Shown: positions 1-8,635 of the stretch, in pieces
How the letters are laid out: every line of letters starts with the position of its first letter
How positions within the stretch are numbered: the stretch's first letter is position 1
Source of the DNA: Polyangiaceae bacterium
GTDB lineage: Bacteria > Myxococcota_A > Polyangia > Polyangiales > Polyangiaceae
Direction: 5' to 3'
DNA length: 64,000 nucleotides
Assembly: GCA_029266615.1 (NCBI GenBank)
Contig: JAQSWN010000005.1
Location: 1 to 64,000, forward strand
Translations under genes and position numbers: made by a program
The notes under the pieces: model-generated
What the model was told of the DNA's origin: nothing
Database searches by the model: none
What the model saw: the letters and a program-made list of their open reading frames with translations, nothing else

Positions 1-1290
1 CACGAGCAGCGCCTGGCGGAGGTGATGCGAGGCCGCCAAGTCGGCTTGATCATTTACGACGAGTGTCATCACGCGGCCGCGGACGACAACTTGCGCGTCC
101 TACGCCAGCTCGGCGCTTTCGAGCCGAATTTTACGGGCACCCTGCTGGGCTTCACCGCCACGACGACGCGCGGTGACGGCAAAGGGCTCGACGAAGTCTT
201 CGACCAAATCGTGTACAGCCGCAGCCTGCCGGACCTCATCGCGGACGGCTTCCTCGCGCCGCTGCGCGGCTTTCGCATCTCTACCGCCGCGGACCTCACG
301 CGTCTCTCCGGCGGCGGGCTGGACTTCCGCGAGGAAGAGCTGGCCGAAGCCGTCGACATCGAGGAGCGTAACGCGCTGGTGGCGCGCTCGATCCAGGAGC
401 TCGCGCGCGATCGCCGCACCATCCTCTTCGCGGTGACGGTGCGCCACGCCCGGAACCTGGCTCACTCGCTCAACGCGCTCGGCGTGCCCGGAGGGGTCGT
501 GCACGGCGCCATGCCGGCCGACGAACGCGCGCAGGCCCTGGCGGAATTTCGCGCCGGCAAGCTCCAGGTCATGTGCAACGTCGCGGTGCTCACGGAAGGC
601 TTCGACGACCCTGGCGTTTCTTGCGTGGCGATGGCTCGGCCCACACGCTCGGAAGGCCTTTACGCGCAGTGCGTCGGTCGCGGCACGCGGCTTCATCCCG
701 GCAAGCAGGATTGCCTGATTCTGGACTTCGTCGACGCATCGCAGCTCAGCTTGTGCAGCCTGCCGACGCTCTTCGGCGCGCCGCACCAGCTGGACTTGCG
801 CGGCGAAGAGGCCGGCCGCGCGCGCCAAATCTGGCAGAAAATTACCTTCGACCATCCCGGATTCGAGCTCGAGGCAGGCACGTTCACGCTGCCCGAGATC
901 CAACGCCGAGCGGCGAGCTTCGACCCGTTGACGCTGGAGACGCACGAGGACGTGCGCGCCATTTCGCCGCACGCCTGGTTCTCGCTCGGCCGCCACGGGG
1001 TGGGCCTGCATTTCGAGCACCGCCCGGGCGTGACGGGCGAGGTTACGGTATTGGCCCGCGCCGCCCGCGGTAAGCGTTGGGAGGTGCAGATGGACGGAAA
1101 GGTGCGCGAGCGCTTTTCCTCGCTAGAGGCAGCCGTAGAAGCGGTCGACTTCGAGCTATCCCGCCGGGGACCGCGCGTGCTCGCCTCCGCGCTCGAGGGC
1201 GCGCCCTGGCGCCGCGGGGTGGACGGAGAGCTGCGCCTCGTGGTCTGGCAGCGCGTGACTTCGCACGTCGTCGGCAAACCCAGCAAGTGA
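1..1290 (+). CDS. SF2 DEAD/DEAH-type helicase, C-terminal part (5' truncated by window)
   Basis: The frame is open from base 1 and ends in TGA at 1288-1290, so the N-terminus with the Walker A motif lies outside the window. The visible part starts just before the Walker B box DECHH, followed by the motif III-like GFTATTTRGDG. A RecA2 lobe follows with TEGFDDP and the motif VI string QCVGRGTRLHPGK, whose arginines contact ATP. This arrangement is typical of RAD25/type III-restriction-like SF2 helicases. A C-terminal extension of roughly 170 residues after the RecA2 lobe has no domain I recognise. Role: ATP-dependent DNA or RNA unwinding or translocation; substrate unknown. No restriction or modification partner is visible downstream. 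Confidence 0.88.
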   Translation, partial: HEQRLAEVMRGRQVGLIIYDECHHAAADDNLRVLRQLGAFEPNFTGTLLGFTATTTRGDGKGLDEVFDQIVYSRSLPDLIADGFLAPLRGFRISTAADLTRLSGGGLDFREEELAEAVDIEERNALVARSIQELARDRRTILFAVTVRHARNLAHSLNALGVPGGVVHGAMPADERAQALAEFRAGKLQVMCNVAVLTEGFDDPGVSCVAMARPTRSEGLYAQCVGRGTRLHPGKQDCLILDFVDASQLSLCSLPTLFGAPHQLDLRGEEAGRARQIWQKITFDHPGFELEAGTFTLPEIQRRAASFDPLTLETHEDVRAISPHAWFSLGRHGVGLHFEHRPGVTGEVTVLARAARGKRWEVQMDGKVRERFSSLEAAVEAVDFELSRRGPRVLASALEGAPWRRGVDGELRLVVWQRVTSHVVGKPSK

Positions 1291-1315
1291 GTTTGCGCGC
1301 TCGAGTGATCGAATC

Positions 1316-1358
1316 TGATCATCATCGGTATCGGTTTACGACCTACCGAAAATGATCA
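1316..1358. promoter_or_regulatory. 15-bp imperfect inverted repeat (hairpin or operator)
   Basis: The left arm TGATCATCATCGGTA (1316-1330) and right arm TACCGAAAATGATCA (1344-1358) pair at 13 of 15 positions around a 13-nt loop. The element lies 26 bp after the helicase stop and about 130 bp upstream of the next lipoprotein gene, in a locally AT-richer patch. There is no T-run after it, so it is either a factor-binding site or a terminator-like hairpin without U-tract. Confidence 0.45.
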
Positions 1359-1391
1359 CGAAATCGTCGTGTGCGGCCACTGAGTGAGCGC

Positions 1392-1403
1392 GAGCAATTG
1401 CTC
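1392..1403. promoter_or_regulatory. 12-bp perfect palindrome upstream of lipoprotein gene
   Basis: GAGCAATTGCTC is a perfect 12-bp palindrome about 90 bp upstream of the lipoprotein start at 1492. It is a possible operator for that gene. A palindrome of this size can arise by chance in 64 kb, so support is weak. Confidence 0.2.
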
Positions 1404-1491
1404 TCGCGAGGTCGAAAAGAAGCGCTAGAGTCAGTGCTGCCCACGTTGCCGTTGGTTGCGGAGCGCTGTGGCTTACACGAGGAGTTTCGAT

Positions 1492-3513
1492 ATGCGCTGG
1501 AATGGCCTAGCTGGCTGCTGTGCTTTGTTATTGGCGTCACAAGTTCTCGTCGGTTGCGGGGACGACGAGCCCGGCCCCGTCGGGGTCGGTGGCAGCTCGA
1601 GCGGCGGCTCGGCAAGCGCGGGTAAGGACGCGGGAGGGGAGGATTCGGGCGGAAGCACGAGTGAAGCCGGCAAAGGCGGCTCGAACGCGGGCGGCGGTGG
1701 TTCTGGGGCCGGTGGCTCGGCCGGCGGAACCGGCGGGAGCAGCGGCTCCGGCGGAACCGGCGGGCAGCCGTGCACCGCCTCCATCGACTGCTACACGGAC
1801 AACAATCCGTGCACGGCCGATACCTGCGTGGGCGGCAAGTGCGAGTACCTGCCCGACAACGACGCGACTTGCCCCGACACCAACGACTGTACCGACGACG
1901 TCTGTGAAGAGGGCGAGTGCAAGCACACGAACAACACCGCTGCCTGCAACGACGGCAACGAGTGCACGGACGCGGACAAGTGCGAAGGTGGCGCTTGCAA
2001 AGGCACCAACAACACTGCGGATTGTGACGACCTGAGCACCTGCACCCCGGGCCAGGACAAATGCGCGGAGGGTGTCTGCTCCGGAACGCGCGACACCACG
2101 GTGTGCCCGGTCTGCGCAACCGCAGACAACCTCATCAAGAACTGCGACTTCTCGATGATGCTCGACAGCTGGGTAGCTACCGACATCGCCTTCGAGGGCG
2201 GCGTGGCCACCCAGAGCGTCGTGAACGAGCGGGACATCGTGGACATCACGGCGGGCGGTCCGAGCCTGTACTGCGTGCAGCCGCGTCAGGAGCCGCTCGC
2301 GCTCAAGCAGGGCTTCCGTTACGAATTCGGCTTGGTAGCGGGCTCGGACGTGCCGCGCGAAGCCGCGGTCGCGCTCACGCAGGCCGCCGGCATGTACACC
2401 GTCTACTCCGTCGGTGACAGCCCCGCCGGCGGCTTCAAGGTAGCGCTGGATGCGCAGATGAAGCCGTTCAACTTCGAGTTTTTGATGACGGAGCCGGATG
2501 ACGCGAACGTCAAGCTCGAGATCAAGGTGGGCGGTCCGGCCTCGACCCCGAACAAAACGTACATCGACGACGTCTACTTGCGTGAGGTGAAGTGCACGGA
2601 CGCGGCCAGCTGCGACGACGGTAACCTGTGCACGACCGACACGTGCGACGCGGTCAGCGGCAAGTGCACCTTCGCGCCTCTCACGGACGGCGCCAGCTGC
2701 GACACGGACGAAGAGTCCTGCACCGCAGACGTCTGTAATGCCGGCAAGTGCGTGCCGACTACCCTCGCCGACGGCGCGGCTTGCGAGTCGGACGACAACG
2801 CCTGCACGGACGACAAGTGCAGCGGGGGCATGTGCTCGCACCCGTCCGCTCCGACCTGCGTCTGCGGTGACGCGACCGATTGCGACGACTTGAACCCGTG
2901 CACGACCGACAGCTGCAGCGCCTCCGCTTGTGCGCACGTCGTCGACACCGCCGCCGTATGTGACGACCTGAACGACTGCACCCCGGTCGACAGTTGCGGC
3001 GCCACCGGCACGTGTGGCGGCACCAACATCTGCGGGGATTGCACGACGGGCGGCAACCTGCTCACCAACTGCAATCTCGCGGATGCAACCGGAACCGGTT
3101 GGCTTCCGGGCTTCTTCGGCGGAGCGGGCACGCAGTCGGTGACCGACGGCCGCCTCGTCGTCAACATCACCAACGGCGGCACCGCGGGCTATATGGTTCA
3201 GCCGCGCCAAGAAGGCATCGTGCTCACGAAGGGCACGACCTACGTGGTGAAGTGGAACGCCTTGGCCAGCATCGCTAGGAAGATGTACGTGTCCATCACT
3301 CAGAATGGCGACCCGTTCAAGTCCTATGGGAGCTTGGAGGTCGACCTGACTACGAGCCTCGGCGCATACTCATTCGAGTTCACGATGACGGACGACCCGC
3401 CCGCGCAGAACGTCAAGTTCGAGATTCAGCTCGGCGGTGGTGCCCCCTACAACCCGACCGTGCCCAACTCGGTGACGCTCGACAACCTGTCGCTCGCACC
3501 GAAGGCGCCGTAA
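1492..3513 (+). CDS. Cys-rich repeat lipoprotein with two carbohydrate-binding-like modules
   Basis: The 673-residue form starts at ATG 1492, chosen because AGGAG lies at 1480-1484 and a lipoprotein signal follows directly (lipobox LVGC, lipid Cys22). The longer frame from 1456 lacks this logic. Order: Gly/Ser-rich linker (about 26-90); Cys-rich repeats of the form C-T-D-x-C-x-x-G-x-C (about 92-204); a jelly-roll-like module opening NLIKNCDF and closing YIDDVYLREV (about 205-364); second Cys-rich block (about 365-515); second module opening NLLTNCNL and closing TLDNLSL (about 516-670). The two modules share the motif VQPRQE and resemble CBM4_9-like beta-sandwiches. Probably an outer-membrane surface protein that binds polysaccharide; no catalytic domain is seen. 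Binding specificity is unknown. Confidence 0.85.
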   Translation: MRWNGLAGCCALLLASQVLVGCGDDEPGPVGVGGSSSGGSASAGKDAGGEDSGGSTSEAGKGGSNAGGGGSGAGGSAGGTGGSSGSGGTGGQPCTASIDCYTDNNPCTADTCVGGKCEYLPDNDATCPDTNDCTDDVCEEGECKHTNNTAACNDGNECTDADKCEGGACKGTNNTADCDDLSTCTPGQDKCAEGVCSGTRDTTVCPVCATADNLIKNCDFSMMLDSWVATDIAFEGGVATQSVVNERDIVDITAGGPSLYCVQPRQEPLALKQGFRYEFGLVAGSDVPREAAVALTQAAGMYTVYSVGDSPAGGFKVALDAQMKPFNFEFLMTEPDDANVKLEIKVGGPASTPNKTYIDDVYLREVKCTDAASCDDGNLCTTDTCDAVSGKCTFAPLTDGASCDTDEESCTADVCNAGKCVPTTLADGAACESDDNACTDDKCSGGMCSHPSAPTCVCGDATDCDDLNPCTTDSCSASACAHVVDTAAVCDDLNDCTPVDSCGATGTCGGTNICGDCTTGGNLLTNCNLADATGTGWLPGFFGGAGTQSVTDGRLVVNITNGGTAGYMVQPRQEGIVLTKGTTYVVKWNALASIARKMYVSITQNGDPFKSYGSLEVDLTTSLGAYSFEFTMTDDPPAQNVKFEIQLGGGAPYNPTVPNSVTLDNLSLAPKAP

Positions 3514-3612
3514 CGGTTTAGCCCCCCCGAAACGCAGACAAGCGGCGGACGTGGAGCAACCCTCCGCGCCCGCCGCGCTTCGTTTGTCGCCCGAAAGACC
3601 TCAACCCAGAGC

Positions 3613-4572
3613 TTACGCGTGTCGCGCCAAGTGTTGGAGCGACCACTCCACGGCACGAGTGCTGAGGCTCAACTTCTGGCCTTCTTCACGCAGGGCGTCT
3701 CCCGCGGCGACGTCGAAAGGAGTGGGCCGGTGCTCGGGCACGAACGTCCAGAAGAGCTCGTGCCGCGCGACCAAGTCACTGGTCAACCCCTCTACGAGCT
3801 CTTGGGCGACGCCGAAGTTGGCGCGGGTGATGAGCTTGAGCCAATAGCTGGAGAGCTTGGGGGTGAGCACGGGAACGCGAACCGTGAACGGCTTGACGCC
3901 GAGGAGCTGGGAAATGCGCTGTAAGATCTGCTCGCCGGTGAGCGTCTCCGGGCCGGGCAGATCGAAGACGCCTTGCACTTCGGGCGGTAGCTCGAGCGCG
4001 CGCACCAATGCGAATACGACGTCGTCGACCGCCACGGGCTGCGAGCGGTGTTGTAGCCAGCTGGGCAGGATCATGAACGGCAGGCGCGCTGCGAGGTCGC
4101 GCACCATGGACCAGCTGGCGCTGCCGGCGCCGATGATCATCCCCGCGCGGAGCTCGATTGTCGGCACCTTGCCGCTCCGTAAGATGTCACCGGTCGCGAG
4201 GCGGCTTCGCAGGTGCTTGCTCGGCTTGCCCTCGGGCGCGACGCCGCCCAAATAGACCAGGCGCTTCACTCCGGCGGCCTCGGCTGCGGCGAGCACATGA
4301 TGGGCAGCGACCCGCTCCTTCTGCTCGAAGTCGCCCGCCTCGCCCATGGCGTGAATGAGGTAGAGCACTGCGTCGACCCCCTGCAGCGCCGCCTCGACGC
4401 TGTGGCGGTCTTGCACGTCGAAGTCGACCCAGTCGCGTTCTGGTTGCTCGGCGCGAAGGCGCGCGGCGTTGCGACTGGCCCCCCGCACGTCCCAGCCAGC
4501 CTCAATCAGCGCAGGATACGTGCGTCCGCCGATGAAGCCGGTGGCGCCGGTGAGGAGTACGCGTTTGCCCAT
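3613..4572 (-). CDS. Atypical SDR / NAD(P)H-binding epimerase-like protein
   Basis: 319 residues. The N-terminus carries the Rossmann glycine motif TGATGFIGG (8-16) of extended/atypical SDR proteins, then VDAVLYLIHAMG and a YLGG strand where classical enzymes carry the catalytic Tyr. The order resembles NmrA/NDUFA9-like or YcfQ-like NAD(P)H-binding proteins. The C-terminal part (PFTVRVPVLTPKLSSYW) resembles a lipid/quinone-associated SDR tail. It is the last gene of a minus-strand run; the next gene upstream ends 48 bp before its start. Substrate unknown; a redox or NAD(P)-sensing role is inferred. Confidence 0.85.
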   Translation of the reverse strand: MGKRVLLTGATGFIGGRTYPALIEAGWDVRGASRNAARLRAEQPERDWVDFDVQDRHSVEAALQGVDAVLYLIHAMGEAGDFEQKERVAAHHVLAAAEAAGVKRLVYLGGVAPEGKPSKHLRSRLATGDILRSGKVPTIELRAGMIIGAGSASWSMVRDLAARLPFMILPSWLQHRSQPVAVDDVVFALVRALELPPEVQGVFDLPGPETLTGEQILQRISQLLGVKPFTVRVPVLTPKLSSYWLKLITRANFGVAQELVEGLTSDLVARHELFWTFVPEHRPTPFDVAAGDALREEGQKLSLSTRAVEWSLQHLARHA

Positions 4573-4620
4573 TCCCGGGCGCGTGCACGAACCGCTCCAA
4601 CGCTGTCTAACTTGGCACGC

Positions 4621-5103
4621 TCAGTGATAACGCGCGACGAGCGCAGTGATGGCGCGGGTGAACCCTTCGACGGACGGCTCCGGGCCCGCGCCGTACGTCG
4701 AGTGTTTGCGCTCGCTGTCCCATTCGCCGAGCACCGTCGCGGGGCCGAGGTCGGGATCGGCTGCTTCCAGCGTGAAAAAGCGCAGCTGGCCGGACTCCGG
4801 TCCGTCGTTGATGGCGAGCCATGCCGCGACCAGGTGCGCTTCCGGGGGAGCCGCGGGCGTCGGCAGCTCCAGCACGAGGCAAGGGCTACCGAGCACGCGC
4901 GCGCGATGGATGATCACGTCCTCCGCGGCGAAGTCTGGTGGCTGGTCCACACAGTGTTCCGCTACTTGCTCGATGAGCGAGCCGAGCAGCTCCGGCGCGG
5001 CGTCGCTCGCCATCGCCGACATGAACTGGAACGGGTTTTGGTGCGCCACGCTAGGCAGCGCGACGTGTGCCAGCTGGTAGTGTGCGCACCGAGGCTTGCT
5101 CAT
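4621..5103 (-). CDS. Conserved-looking hypothetical protein, 160 aa
   Basis: No family is recognised. The protein has no signal peptide or membrane segment. It contains two clear blocks: VIIHRARVLGSPCLVLELP and SGQLRFFTLEAADPDLGP, followed by GEWDSERKHSTYG. This pattern looks like a small alpha/beta cytosolic protein. The start is the ATG at 5103. It lies between a DUF1330-like gene (27 bp upstream) and the SDR gene downstream, all on the minus strand, so it is probably co-transcribed. Codon use fits a real gene (GC-rich third positions) and neighbouring frames are shadows. Confidence 0.7.
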   Translation of the reverse strand: MSKPRCAHYQLAHVALPSVAHQNPFQFMSAMASDAAPELLGSLIEQVAEHCVDQPPDFAAEDVIIHRARVLGSPCLVLELPTPAAPPEAHLVAAWLAINDGPESGQLRFFTLEAADPDLGPATVLGEWDSERKHSTYGAGPEPSVEGFTRAITALVARYH

Positions 5104-5130
5104 GCGCCCACGCGCTTTACCACGCGTGGC

Positions 5131-5433
5131 TCAGGGCAGCACCTCGTAGCGACCGAGCTTCACCACCCGGCTCACGCTAGGGACGAACCACTCCCGGCGA
5201 ACCTCCAAGTATTCGGCGTTTTCGAAGAAGGTGTCGTGAGCTGCCACGGTCGGGAACCGTATCGTAAAGAGCCGGTCGAACCCTCCGGGGGCGGGGCTCT
5301 TCAATACCTCCGCGACCCGCACGTCCACGACGAAGCTGCCGCCGTGAGCGAGCAGGATCGGCGTCATTCTCGCACGGTACTCGGCGTACTTTGCTTCGTC
5401 CCGTACTTCCAACCCAAACATGACTTCCAACAT
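5131..5433 (-). CDS. DUF1330-like ferredoxin-fold protein
   Basis: 100 residues starting MLEVMFG at ATG 5433. I prefer this start to the GTG at 5454 because GAAAGG lies 7 nt upstream (5441-5446) and the longer form would overlap the preceding SDR gene. The block YAEYRARMTPILLAHGGSF and the later FPTVAAHDTFFENAEY match the DUF1330/dimeric alpha-beta barrel pattern, a small fold often found beside oxidoreductases. The gene begins 11 bp after the SDR stop, so the two are very likely one operon. Exact role unknown. Confidence 0.78.
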   Translation of the reverse strand: MLEVMFGLEVRDEAKYAEYRARMTPILLAHGGSFVVDVRVAEVLKSPAPGGFDRLFTIRFPTVAAHDTFFENAEYLEVRREWFVPSVSRVVKLGRYEVLP

Positions 5434-5444
5434 GTGCAAACCTT

Positions 5445-6167
5445 TCAAGCCCACTTGCCGGCGTGGGCGCCGCCGTCCACGTGCAGAATTTGTCCGGAGA
5501 CGAAGCTCGCGTCGTCGAGGAAGAGAACGGCGTCGGCCATGTCGGCAGCGCTGCCCAACCGATGAGTCGGGCTCAGCTGGCGTAAGAATTCGTGGTGCTC
5601 GACCGCGTGCATGGGGGTGTCGATGATGCCGGCCGCGATCGTATTCACGCGCACGCCGTGCGGAGCATATTCGATGGCGAGCGAGCGCGTCGCCGCTTCG
5701 ATGCCGCCTTTGATGAGGATCGGCAGCGCGCTCGGCACGCCAGCGACCGGCTGCTGGGACAAAGACGTGCCGATGTTCACGACGTGCCCGCGCCGGGTGC
5801 GTACCATCACGTTCAGTGCGAGCTGCGTCATGTGGAAGAATCCGGCCAGGTTCGTCGCGAGCAGCCGCTCGTAGTCTTCTCCCGTATAGTCCGTGAACGG
5901 CTTGCTCAGGAAGATTCCGGCGTTGTTCACGAGCAGATCCACGCCGCCAAAGCTGGCCTCGGCCGAAGTCACGGCGCGCTCAGCGGTGGCGCGCTCGCCG
6001 ACGTCGCCGTCCACGAGCACCAGCCGAGGCGAGGGCGGAAGTGCTCCGCTGTGTGAGACCCGGCGCGACGTGGCAACGACGTTGTACTCCCTGCTCAGTA
6101 ACGCTTTTGCGATGGCGAGCCCGATGCCGCTCGAAGCTCCGGTGACGATCGCGGTTTTGTTGGACAC
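5445..6167 (-). CDS. Short-chain dehydrogenase with non-canonical active site
   Basis: 240 residues with a classical SDR layout: TGASSGIG (9-16), the NNAG strand (81-84), Asn106, Ser135/137, and the C-terminal DGG of the dimer interface. The expected YxxxK motif is instead P149-I-L-I-K153: Lys is kept but the catalytic Tyr is Pro. A subgroup of SDR-like proteins is known that reads PSALxxLxKGG here, so this is probably ancestral to that group rather than a mutation. It may bind NAD(P) without standard dehydrogenase chemistry, or use another acid. It is followed 11 bp later by the DUF1330-like gene and preceded by an ECF sigma factor gene. Confidence 0.9.
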   Translation of the reverse strand: MSNKTAIVTGASSGIGLAIAKALLSREYNVVATSRRVSHSGALPPSPRLVLVDGDVGERATAERAVTSAEASFGGVDLLVNNAGIFLSKPFTDYTGEDYERLLATNLAGFFHMTQLALNVMVRTRRGHVVNIGTSLSQQPVAGVPSALPILIKGGIEAATRSLAIEYAPHGVRVNTIAAGIIDTPMHAVEHHEFLRQLSPTHRLGSAADMADAVLFLDDASFVSGQILHVDGGAHAGKWA

Positions 6168-6211
6168 TGACTGGCTCCTTCTATGGAGATAGGTCGCCAG
6201 CGCCGTGAACG

Positions 6212-6799
6212 TTACGCGGTCGGGTCGTCGTACGGGCAGGTGCGTACGTGCTCACGCGCGCGGTGAAGCAGCACCCGTACGTAGCCGCTCGAAATGCCGA
6301 GCAGCTCCGCGACGGTTTCGCGGGGTTGGTCGTCCAGCAAGCTCAGCATCACTACTTGGCGCTGTAGGTAGGCCATGCGGTCGATGCAGCCCTTGACGCG
6401 CGCGAGCTCCTCCGCGCGGGCGATCAAAGTGTCGCTGCTCTCGTCGTCCAGCTGCGCGGCCTCTACCTCCAACAGAGCGTGAGCACGTTCGTGACGACGG
6501 CGCTTGCTGAGCTGGTTCTGCAAGTTGTGGCGCACGATGACGGTCAGCAACTTCAGCGCGTCGTCGCCGCTTTGCGCGATGGCTCGCGCTTCCGGCAAGC
6601 GTAAGAAAGAGACGAAGCCGTCTTGAACGGCGTCCAGCGCCTCTTCGGCGCTGAGGCCGCGACGGCGCGCGTAAGCCAAGAGGCGCTCACGATGGGCGTG
6701 CACGAGCGTCGACACCCAGGACAGAAAGCCGGGCGCGGCGCGGAGGGCGAGCTCCCCGTCCGCTTCCGACCGGGGTGCGAGAGAAGGCATAGGGGTCAT
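6212..6799 (-). CDS. ECF-type RNA polymerase sigma factor
   Basis: 195 residues. Region 2 is seen as EEALDAVQDGFVSFLRLPEA with the following VRHNLQNQLSKRRRHER, which binds the -10 element. Region 4 is seen as LQRQVVMLSLLDDQPRETVAELLGISSGYVRVLLHRAREHVR, whose last helix-turn-helix binds -35. Spacing and length fit the ECF class. No adjacent anti-sigma gene is evident; its neighbours are an SDR gene 44 bp downstream and an SGNH-hydrolase gene 48 bp upstream, so the run of minus-strand genes may be partly under its control (inference). The start ATG at 6799 is the first in frame; a second ATG four codons on is possible. Confidence 0.9.
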   Translation of the reverse strand: MTPMPSLAPRSEADGELALRAAPGFLSWVSTLVHAHRERLLAYARRRGLSAEEALDAVQDGFVSFLRLPEARAIAQSGDDALKLLTVIVRHNLQNQLSKRRRHERAHALLEVEAAQLDDESSDTLIARAEELARVKGCIDRMAYLQRQVVMLSLLDDQPRETVAELLGISSGYVRVLLHRAREHVRTCPYDDPTA

Positions 6800-6847
6800 G
6801 CTGACATAGGTCGCGAGTCTTGCCGGCGTTACAGTGGTCGAGCATTT

Positions 6848-7654
6848 TTAATCGGGCTGCAAAATGGACTTGAGCGCGTTGAACCAATTCAGCGCCATGC
6901 GCTGGGCACCGGCGTCGTTGGGGTGCACGCAATCCGTGGTCTCCGCCATGCTCCAATCCGAATTGGTCCAAAGATCCGCGACGTAAATGGGAGACGACGC
7001 GCTGGAAAACTTCTGCGCCCATGCCGGCACCGCCGCTACCAGCGCTTCGGCGCGCTTTTGTACGGAGTCGTCCGTGCCGCAGCTCGGGCGGAACTTCTGG
7101 ATTTGCGCAACCACGACGACGACGCGCGGATTTTGCGCGCGGGCTTGCTCGACCAGCTTCTGGTAATTGTCGAGCGTCTGCTCGGTGGTTTGGCCGCCCC
7201 ACACGTCGTTTACCCCGAGCTGCAGCAGGACGACGTCCGGGTGGTGTCGGCTCATCAACGTAGAGAGCCCGGGGAAGATCTTGCCCTGAGCGCAGTGGGG
7301 CACGGTGAACGTCGCTCCCGTGAACTGGGCGGCGGTGGAGCAACTCACGGCGCTGTGTCGCACCGTGCTCCCGCAGGGGTCCGCGTACTCGCCCACGAAC
7401 TCGAATCGTGAGTAGCGGTTGGCGGTCAGGCTTCGAAGCAGGTACTTCTTGTAACAGCCGGGCCCCGCCGAGATCGAATCCCCCACGATCATGACGCGCG
7501 GCTTGCTCACGCCCAAGGGGGCTCCGCGGGCGCTACTTCCGCCGCCCGCTTCGGTCATTCCGCCAGCGCCGGCCACGTTGGCGGAGCGGCCTGAGCAGGC
7601 GAGGACCAGCGCGAGCACCATCCCTGCGAGCTCGGAGCTTGGCTTCATCCTCAT
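6848..7654 (-). CDS. SGNH/GDSL-family hydrolase, lipoprotein
   Basis: 268 residues from ATG 7654. The reading frame stays open further upstream but that part overlaps the NmrA gene and has no sense; the chosen start gives a lipoprotein signal with lipobox LVLAC (Cys20). Block I is IVGDSISAG with Ser60 as nucleophile, block III is QLGVNDVW, and block V is DCVHPNDAG with the Asp-His pair. These are the hallmarks of SGNH esterases/lipases. It probably de-esterifies lipids, acylated polysaccharide or another envelope ester outside the cytoplasm. The ECF sigma factor gene follows in the same direction 48 bp later. Confidence 0.9.
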   Translation of the reverse strand: MRMKPSSELAGMVLALVLACSGRSANVAGAGGMTEAGGGSSARGAPLGVSKPRVMIVGDSISAGPGCYKKYLLRSLTANRYSRFEFVGEYADPCGSTVRHSAVSCSTAAQFTGATFTVPHCAQGKIFPGLSTLMSRHHPDVVLLQLGVNDVWGGQTTEQTLDNYQKLVEQARAQNPRVVVVVAQIQKFRPSCGTDDSVQKRAEALVAAVPAWAQKFSSASSPIYVADLWTNSDWSMAETTDCVHPNDAGAQRMALNWFNALKSILQPD

Positions 7655-7751
7655 AGGCAATCTTCGACAGTTCCGGTCAGCCTCGAACCATGACGGCCAC
7701 CGCTCGAGCGTTGTCATCTTCGCACGAGCGGCGGTCGGCGTCGCGGCTTGC

Positions 7752-8567
7752 TCAGCGCCACACGCTCGCGGCGTCCCGCGCGTACTCCGAGAAATCGCGC
7801 GGCTTTCGGCCCAATGCTCGCTCCACGCCGTCGGTGAGGAGAGAGTTGTGGCCGTCGAGCAGCATGCCAAAGAGCTCGACCAAGAAGCTTGCTTGCTCCG
7901 CCGGCAAGAACGGGGCAAGCATCTCTCGATAAGCCTCGCCCGACACCGGCGTGTACCGAACGCTGCGCCCGCTCAGGCGCGAGATCTCCGTCACGGCGTC
8001 GCCGAAGCTCATGAGGCGCGGCCCGGTGAGGTCGTAGATGCGTCCCGCGTGTCGCTCGTCCGTGAGCGCGGCCGCGACTACGTCGGCGATATCCTCGGCG
8101 TCCACGAATGGCTCGCGCACGTCGCCGGCCGGGAACGCCAGCTCGCCTTGGAGGATGCCGTCCACGAGCGCACCTTCACTGAAGTTCTGGCAGAAGAACG
8201 CGCAGCGCACGATCGTGAAGGCCGCCCCCGCTTCGCGCACCGCGCGCTCCGCTGGCCACACTTGGTGCTCGCCGCGTCCGGAGAGCAACACGAGTCGCTC
8301 TGCGCCGCGCTCGGTCGCGAGCCGGGCGAGCTTGCCCACTCGCTCTGCCGCCCAAGGCACGGCGAGGTCCGGATAGAACGTGATGTACACCGCGCGCGCC
8401 TCGCCCAACGCCGGCTCCCACGTGCTCTCGTCTGCCCAATCGAAGCGAGTCTCCGCCGAGCGCGATGCCACGCGCACCGGCACTCCTCGGGCGCGGAGCC
8501 GCGTCTCCACGCGACGACCCGTCTTACCCGCACCACCAATCAATAACGTTTCTAGCTGCTTCGTCAT
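7752..8567 (-). CDS. NmrA-like NAD(P)-binding protein
   Basis: 271 residues from ATG 8567, supported by AGGAG 8 nt upstream; the ORF could be extended seven codons but without a ribosome site. The Rossmann motif is GGAGKTG (11-17), followed by RVASRS and the conserved FVDAEDIADVVAAAL segment of NmrA/azoreductase-like and NAD(P)H:quinone-oxidoreductase-type proteins. The YxxxK catalytic pair of SDR enzymes is absent, as usual for NmrA-like sensors and quinone reductases. A nested inverted repeat lies 69-97 bp upstream and could control it. Substrate unknown. Confidence 0.87.
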   Translation of the reverse strand: MTKQLETLLIGGAGKTGRRVETRLRARGVPVRVASRSAETRFDWADESTWEPALGEARAVYITFYPDLAVPWAAERVGKLARLATERGAERLVLLSGRGEHQVWPAERAVREAGAAFTIVRCAFFCQNFSEGALVDGILQGELAFPAGDVREPFVDAEDIADVVAAALTDERHAGRIYDLTGPRLMSFGDAVTEISRLSGRSVRYTPVSGEAYREMLAPFLPAEQASFLVELFGMLLDGHNSLLTDGVERALGRKPRDFSEYARDAASVWR

Positions 8568-8635
8568 GTTCGTCTCCTGCGGCTTCACCGCGAGACGATT
8601 TATGAGCTTTGCATGAGCGCACGGCTACGCCCAAG

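Noticed and set aside
100-1020. Long minus-strand open frame over the helicase gene
   Set aside because: Antisense shadow with Arg/Val/Ala-rich composition and no motif.
1537-3210. Long minus-strand frame over the Cys-rich lipoprotein gene
   Set aside because: Antisense shadow produced by the repeat composition of the real gene.
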